A DNA stretch of 8,320 bases from CAYUNA01 sp047629355 (GTDB taxonomy: Bacteria; Bacteroidota; Bacteroidia; Chitinophagales; Saprospiraceae). This document shows positions 5,887-8,320 of the stretch, one piece after another. The stretch's first letter is position 1. Each line of letters opens with the position of its first letter. Location: NCBI GenBank assembly GCA_047629355.1, contig JBLHWU010000257.1, positions 1-8,320 of the forward strand. Reading direction: 5' to 3'. The position numbers were made by a program, and so were the translations under genes. Below the pieces are notes generated by a model, which worked only from the letters and a program-made list of their open reading frames with translations, was not told the origin of the DNA and did not search any database.

Positions 5887-6859
5887 AATTTTCTTTGATT
5901 TGTCGTTCTGTTTCTTCTAACGTTTTATAAATATTCAATTCCGTTCCAGTGCATCGTTGAGCACCCATAGCATTACCATAATAACAGGCCTTTACATAAT
6001 CCCCCGTCTCCAAAAAACCGAATGCCAAACCACCTGCGAAAGAATCACCACATCCGGTAGTATCTACTACATTTTCTACTCTAATTCTTTTAACGAAATG
6101 CTCTTCTATCTTTCCTTGATTATTTTTAAAATAGACCGCACAGCCATATTCATCGAGTGTAATATAGACTGCTTTAACACCATGACTAAGACAATGCTCC
6201 GCGAATTTTGGCAACTCATCTAAAGATAACTCTTCCTCGTCAGCTAACTCTTCTTCCGTATATTCATGCTTAAACCAACTACAAGCCGCTTCTTCCAAAT
6301 TCATTTTTAATATGTCAATATAAGGTAACCATTGATCTCTATCTATCCAAAAGCGATGGACTCGTTCCCCTTTCCGTGTGCAAGAATTGGTCGGTCCGTG
6401 CGCATCAAAAATAATCACTCCATCACTATTTTTTTTGATGTGTTTTAAGGTATCAAGAGCGACTTCAAAATCGGTAACCGGAACAAAAACATAAGCATCG
6501 GCATCCAACAAATCTTTGACATCAGCCGGCAAGATAGGCGCCATAAAAGCCGTTTGACATTCTATCCGCTTACTCTGGGTGACATATTTTAAAGAGATAA
6601 CATCTCCTTGGTTCAATTCGGAATTAATGTGATCCGTTTTAACATTAGAGAAAGAAGCAAGAATTGCTTTAATTGGTTCACTATCCCTTTGTTGAACATG
6701 TGTTACTGGAATAATTTCAGAACGGTCACCAGCTAACTGCGACAACGCAACTACAGGGTATAAAGCACAACCATATTTTTCCACAACTTGTCCTTCATAA
6801 GTCGTGATATGATCTCTTGGGATAGGTCCAAGTACGATAATTTTATAATTTTTATTCAT
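5873..6859 (-). CDS. PfkB-family (ribokinase-like) carbohydrate kinase
   Basis: This 328-residue cytoplasmic kinase is predicted to use ATP to phosphorylate a sugar or related small molecule. The C-terminal PfkB signature is clear: VVDTTGCGDSFAGGLAFG at 264-281, with D272 as catalytic base and the anion-hole glycines G269 and G271; the usual GAGD is GCGD here. KMNLEEA at 185-191 fits the conserved K-x-N-x-x-E segment. The N-terminal PfkB signature is poor: LGPIPRDHITT...KYGCALYPVVALSQLAGD lacks the usual GG-x-x-x-N pattern, which points to a divergent subgroup, so the substrate cannot be read off. It is the first gene of a two-gene operon with the GH65 enzyme, and ATGGAGACATTTAA contains the GH65 start and this gene's stop. 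It may phosphorylate the sugar released by the GH65 enzyme, which is inference. No convincing TAnnTTTG box was found upstream. Confidence 0.88.
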   Translation of the reverse strand: MNKNYKIIVLGPIPRDHITTYEGQVVEKYGCALYPVVALSQLAGDRSEIIPVTHVQQRDSEPIKAILASFSNVKTDHINSELNQGDVISLKYVTQSKRIECQTAFMAPILPADVKDLLDADAYVFVPVTDFEVALDTLKHIKKNSDGVIIFDAHGPTNSCTRKGERVHRFWIDRDQWLPYIDILKMNLEEAACSWFKHEYTEEELADEEELSLDELPKFAEHCLSHGVKAVYITLDEYGCAVYFKNNQGKIEEHFVKRIRVENVVDTTGCGDSFAGGLAFGFLETGDYVKACYYGNAMGAQRCTGTELNIYKTLEETERQIKENYGDI

Positions 6860-7022
6860 AGATAAAATTTAAAAACATGTTTATAACGATTAGTTTTTTT
6901 TAAATTCCTGACGCGGCATCAAGATACGAATCTTTCTTGTTTTGCAGTATTTTACTTAAATAAAAATAGTTGTAACGAAATAGTCCCTGCTAAATATGCC
7001 TGTTCAGTGCTTTAATGTCGTG

Positions 7023-7053
7023 TTGTCACAGCGGTCTATAAAATGTACCTTTG
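7023..7053 (+). promoter_or_regulatory. Promoter of the MOSC pseudogene
   Basis: TACCTTTG at 7046-7053 matches the Bacteroidota -7 consensus TAnnTTTG at all six fixed positions. TTG at 7023-7025 lies 20 bases upstream, in the right place for the -33 element. Transcription would start near 7060, about 45 bases before the ATG at 7104. The promoter looks intact although the gene it drives is broken. Confidence 0.6.
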
Positions 7054-7070
7054 TCGCAAATAGCTTCTTA

Positions 7071-7085
7071 GTAACGATAAAAAAA
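7071..7085. repeat. Solo left end of type-1 element in the leader of the MOSC pseudogene
   Basis: GTAACGATAAAAAAA at 7071-7085 matches the first 15 bases of the type-1 inverted repeat and is preceded by TTA at 7068-7070. No partner end was found before the coding region. It sits between the predicted transcription start and the start codon, so it would be in the mRNA leader. Confidence 0.5.
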
Positions 7086-7103
7086 CATTAAAAATAATAC
7101 GCT

Positions 7104-7732
7104 ATGAAAATAACCTCAACGAACATAGGAAAACCAACCGTCTTCCTTTGAAATGGAAAAGAAGAAACAACAGGTATTTATAAAAACCGACTGATAAGCC
7201 CATTTATTTAACAAAAAATGATGTTTTAACCGATGAAGTTTCTAATCCTTTAAACCATGGTGGCTTTTATAAAGCTTGCTATCTATTTTCAGCTGAACAA
7301 TATCCATACTGGAAAGAATTATATCCAAACCTTGATTGGACTTGGGGAATGTTTGGCGAAAACTTAACGGTAGCTGACTTTAATGAAAGAACAGTATTCT
7401 TAGAAGCTATTTATCAGGTAGGAGAAGCATTGGTTCAAATTTCACAATATAAAGAACCCTGTTATAAGTTTGGACATAAATTTGGTACGCAAAAAGTGCT
7501 AAAACAATTTATTAAACATGGTTTTGGCGGTACTTATTTGAGTATTTTAGAGGAAGGCTATGTAACTATTATTAATAATGAATTCACTTTGGTTGAGCGT
7601 CCTGAAAATAGTTTAACTGTGGCAGAATTGTTCCACTTAGTTTATGCTAAAGAAAAGAATCAAGATTTACTAAAGATTGCAGCGAGTAGTAAAGCAATAC
7701 CTGCTAAAAAGAGACTGTTATTTAGTAAATAA
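7104..7732 (+). pseudogene. MOSC-domain protein (YiiM-like), disrupted by a nonsense codon and a frameshift
   Basis: The first frame begins MKITSTNIGKPTVFL and meets TGA at 7149-7151 (codon 16), where relatives have tryptophan before NGKEE-TGIY. Translation after the TGA continues in the same frame to about 7198 (NGKEETTGIYKNRLI). A missing base there moves the reading to the frame of 7199-7732. That frame gives PIYLTKNDVLTDEVSNPLNH, then HGGFYKACYLFSAEQYPYWKELYP, GMFGENLTVADF and EPCYKFGHKFG. With both lesions repaired the protein would be about 209 residues, a normal length for MOSC proteins. The conserved cysteine is about residue 120 in EPCYK, and these proteins are linked to molybdenum-cofactor or sulfur-transfer chemistry. 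The ATG at 7349 could restart a 127-residue fragment, but it lacks the N-terminal third. The frame after the shift is long and intact, so the decay looks recent. Palindromic element ends lie on both sides. Confidence 0.85.
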
Positions 7733-7734
7733 AA

Positions 7735-7751
7735 TAACCTAATGAAGGTTA
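7735..7751. repeat. Short stem-loop just after the MOSC pseudogene
   Basis: TAACCT at 7735-7740 pairs with AGGTTA at 7746-7751 around the loop AATGA. It begins three bases after the stop codon, where a terminator would be expected, but no T-run follows. Its last three bases, TTA, are the left direct repeat of the adjacent element, so that element was inserted at or beside the hairpin. Confidence 0.4.
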
Positions 7752-7929
7752 GGAACGCGAAATAAACTAAGTAACGGTAAAATAATAAGTCCGCCAACTA
7801 ACAACGTTTATTTTGTTCTTAGTTTTTACTTTGAAAGTGCGATTTATGTTGATATAATAAGCATTTTTCACGTTAAAAATGAGGACTAAATATCCGCTCA
7901 AAAATGTAAGATTATTTAATTCGCGTTAC
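7752..7929. mobile_element. Type-2 MITE-like element, copy B (178 bp)
   Basis: The left end GGAACGCGAAATAAAC and the reverse-complemented right end GTAACGCGAATTAAAT agree at 13 of 16 positions. TTA borders both sides (7749-7751 and 7930-7932). The last 119 bases align without gaps to copy A at 3399-3517. Near its left end, at 7771-7795, it contains a sequence matching a type-1 left end (GTAACGGTAAAATAATAA) preceded by TAA, so it may carry a nested, internally deleted type-1 element. There is no open reading frame of note. Confidence 0.75.
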
Positions 7930-7932
7930 TTA

Positions 7933-8090
7933 GGAACGATAGGATAATAAGTCCGACAAGTTAGATAGTGGATAATTTTTCTCAGTTTTTACTTGAAAGA
8001 AGGATAATTGTTGATACTTTGACTGATTTCAAGTGAAAAATGAGGGAAATTTGCCCTGTCTAAATGGCGGAGTTATTATTTTACCGTTCC
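7933..8090. mobile_element. Type-1 MITE-like element, copy B (158 bp, with internal duplication)
   Basis: The left end GGAACGATAGGATAATAAG and the reverse-complemented right end GGAACGGTAAAATAATAAC form an imperfect inverted repeat that continues to the TTTAGACAG-like inner arm. TTA flanks it at 7930-7932 and 8091-8093; the left triplet is also the right repeat of the neighbouring type-2 element. It is 33 bases longer than copy A because the inner GGATAATT...TTGAAAGAA segment is partly repeated (around 7969-8038). Otherwise the two copies align through the whole body, including the GAGGGAA-TTTGCCCTGTC stretch. Confidence 0.78.
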
Positions 8091-8189
8091 TTACATCTTC
8101 TAAAACGATTAAGTGACTCATTTTTGACCAATCTGGTTGCTCTAAAAAATGATACTGAAGAATTAATCTTAGGGAATGGAATACTTCCC

Positions 8190-8221
8190 CCCAAATAAGT
8201 AAGTGACATTATTTATTTGGG
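8190..8221. repeat. 9-bp perfect stem-loop at the end of the right-edge reading frame
   Basis: CCCAAATAA at 8190-8198 pairs exactly with TTATTTGGG at 8213-8221 around a 14-base loop. It overlaps the stop codon of the minus-strand frame that enters from the right edge. It may help end or stabilise that transcript, though no T-run follows on the minus strand. Confidence 0.5.
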
Positions 8222-8320
8222 TAAAATTTGAAGATAAGATTTTTTCGATAGTTTTCTTTTAAAAATCGTTGCATGGTCTGCATCACGGAACTATTTTTAA
8301 GAGGAAAATAGCGGAATAAA
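8209..8320 (-). CDS. Partial 3' end of an unidentified gene running off the right edge
   Basis: Reading leftward from the edge, one frame stays open for 36 codons to a TAA at 8209-8211. It ends MQTMQRFLKENYRKNLIFKFYPNK. The tail is basic and aromatic, with no motif I recognise. The other two minus-strand frames are closed early here: one has TAA and TAG within 30 bases of the edge, and the other has a TGA near 8282. The stretch is short, so chance remains possible. The stem-loop over the stop codon fits a real gene end. Confidence 0.4.
   Translation of the reverse strand, partial: LFRYFPLKNSSVMQTMQRFLKENYRKNLIFKFYPNK

Noticed and set aside
6972..6986. GTAACGAAATAGTCC as another type-1 end.
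   Set aside because: It needs a gap of several bases to align and has no TAA or TTA directly before it; chance is adequate.
6860..7022. A promoter for the kinase-GH65 operon.
   Set aside because: Only weak partial matches to TAnnTTTG were found on the minus strand (for example TATTTTTA at 6961-6968), with no -33 partner.
7149..7151. TGA in the MOSC gene as a recoded tryptophan or selenocysteine codon.
   Set aside because: A separate frameshift follows about 50 bases later, and the intact genes use TGG for tryptophan, so ordinary decay explains it better.

Overview
The window looks like part of a Bacteroidota chromosome, probably a marine or polysaccharide-degrading flavobacterium or relative. 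Supporting signs are the AT-rich intergenic DNA, a secreted glycosidase with a C-terminal type IX secretion sorting domain, two sites matching the Bacteroidota -7 promoter box TAnnTTTG, and A-rich leaders without clear Shine-Dalgarno sites. No transposase, integrase, CRISPR array, rRNA or tRNA was found.

Layout. Positions 1-689 are noncoding and rich in inverted repeats. 730-2349 (+) encodes a secreted GH16 laminarinase-type endo-beta-glucanase. A long inverted repeat (2362-2472) and a GC-rich block (2501-2629) separate it from a convergent small zinc-ribbon gene (2631-2924, -). 2947-3517 is a cluster of small palindromic elements. 3517-6859 (-) is a two-gene operon: a PfkB-family sugar kinase whose end overlaps by 14 bases a GH65 alpha-glucoside phosphorylase-type enzyme. 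7104-7732 (+) is a MOSC-domain gene broken by a nonsense codon and a frameshift, although a good promoter remains upstream. 7752-8090 holds two more palindromic elements back to back. The right edge probably carries the 3' end of another minus-strand gene.

How the genes may work together. GH16 would cut beta-1,3(-1,4)-glucans outside the cell. The GH65/PfkB pair is intracellular and would split an alpha-glucosidic disaccharide, phosphorylating or otherwise channelling the sugars. The two are on opposite strands and need not share a pathway. No SusC/SusD pair is present, so this is not a classical polysaccharide utilization locus as far as the window shows.

The most unusual content is a set of non-autonomous MITE-like elements. 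Their ends read GKAACG...CGTTMC and the intact copies are bordered by a three-base TAA or TTA direct repeat. Two subfamilies occur in both intergenic clusters. Neighbouring elements share one TWA triplet at their junctions, one element end supplies the last base of the GH65 stop codon, and a solo end lies in the leader of the MOSC pseudogene. I did not see a defence system or other multi-gene novel system.
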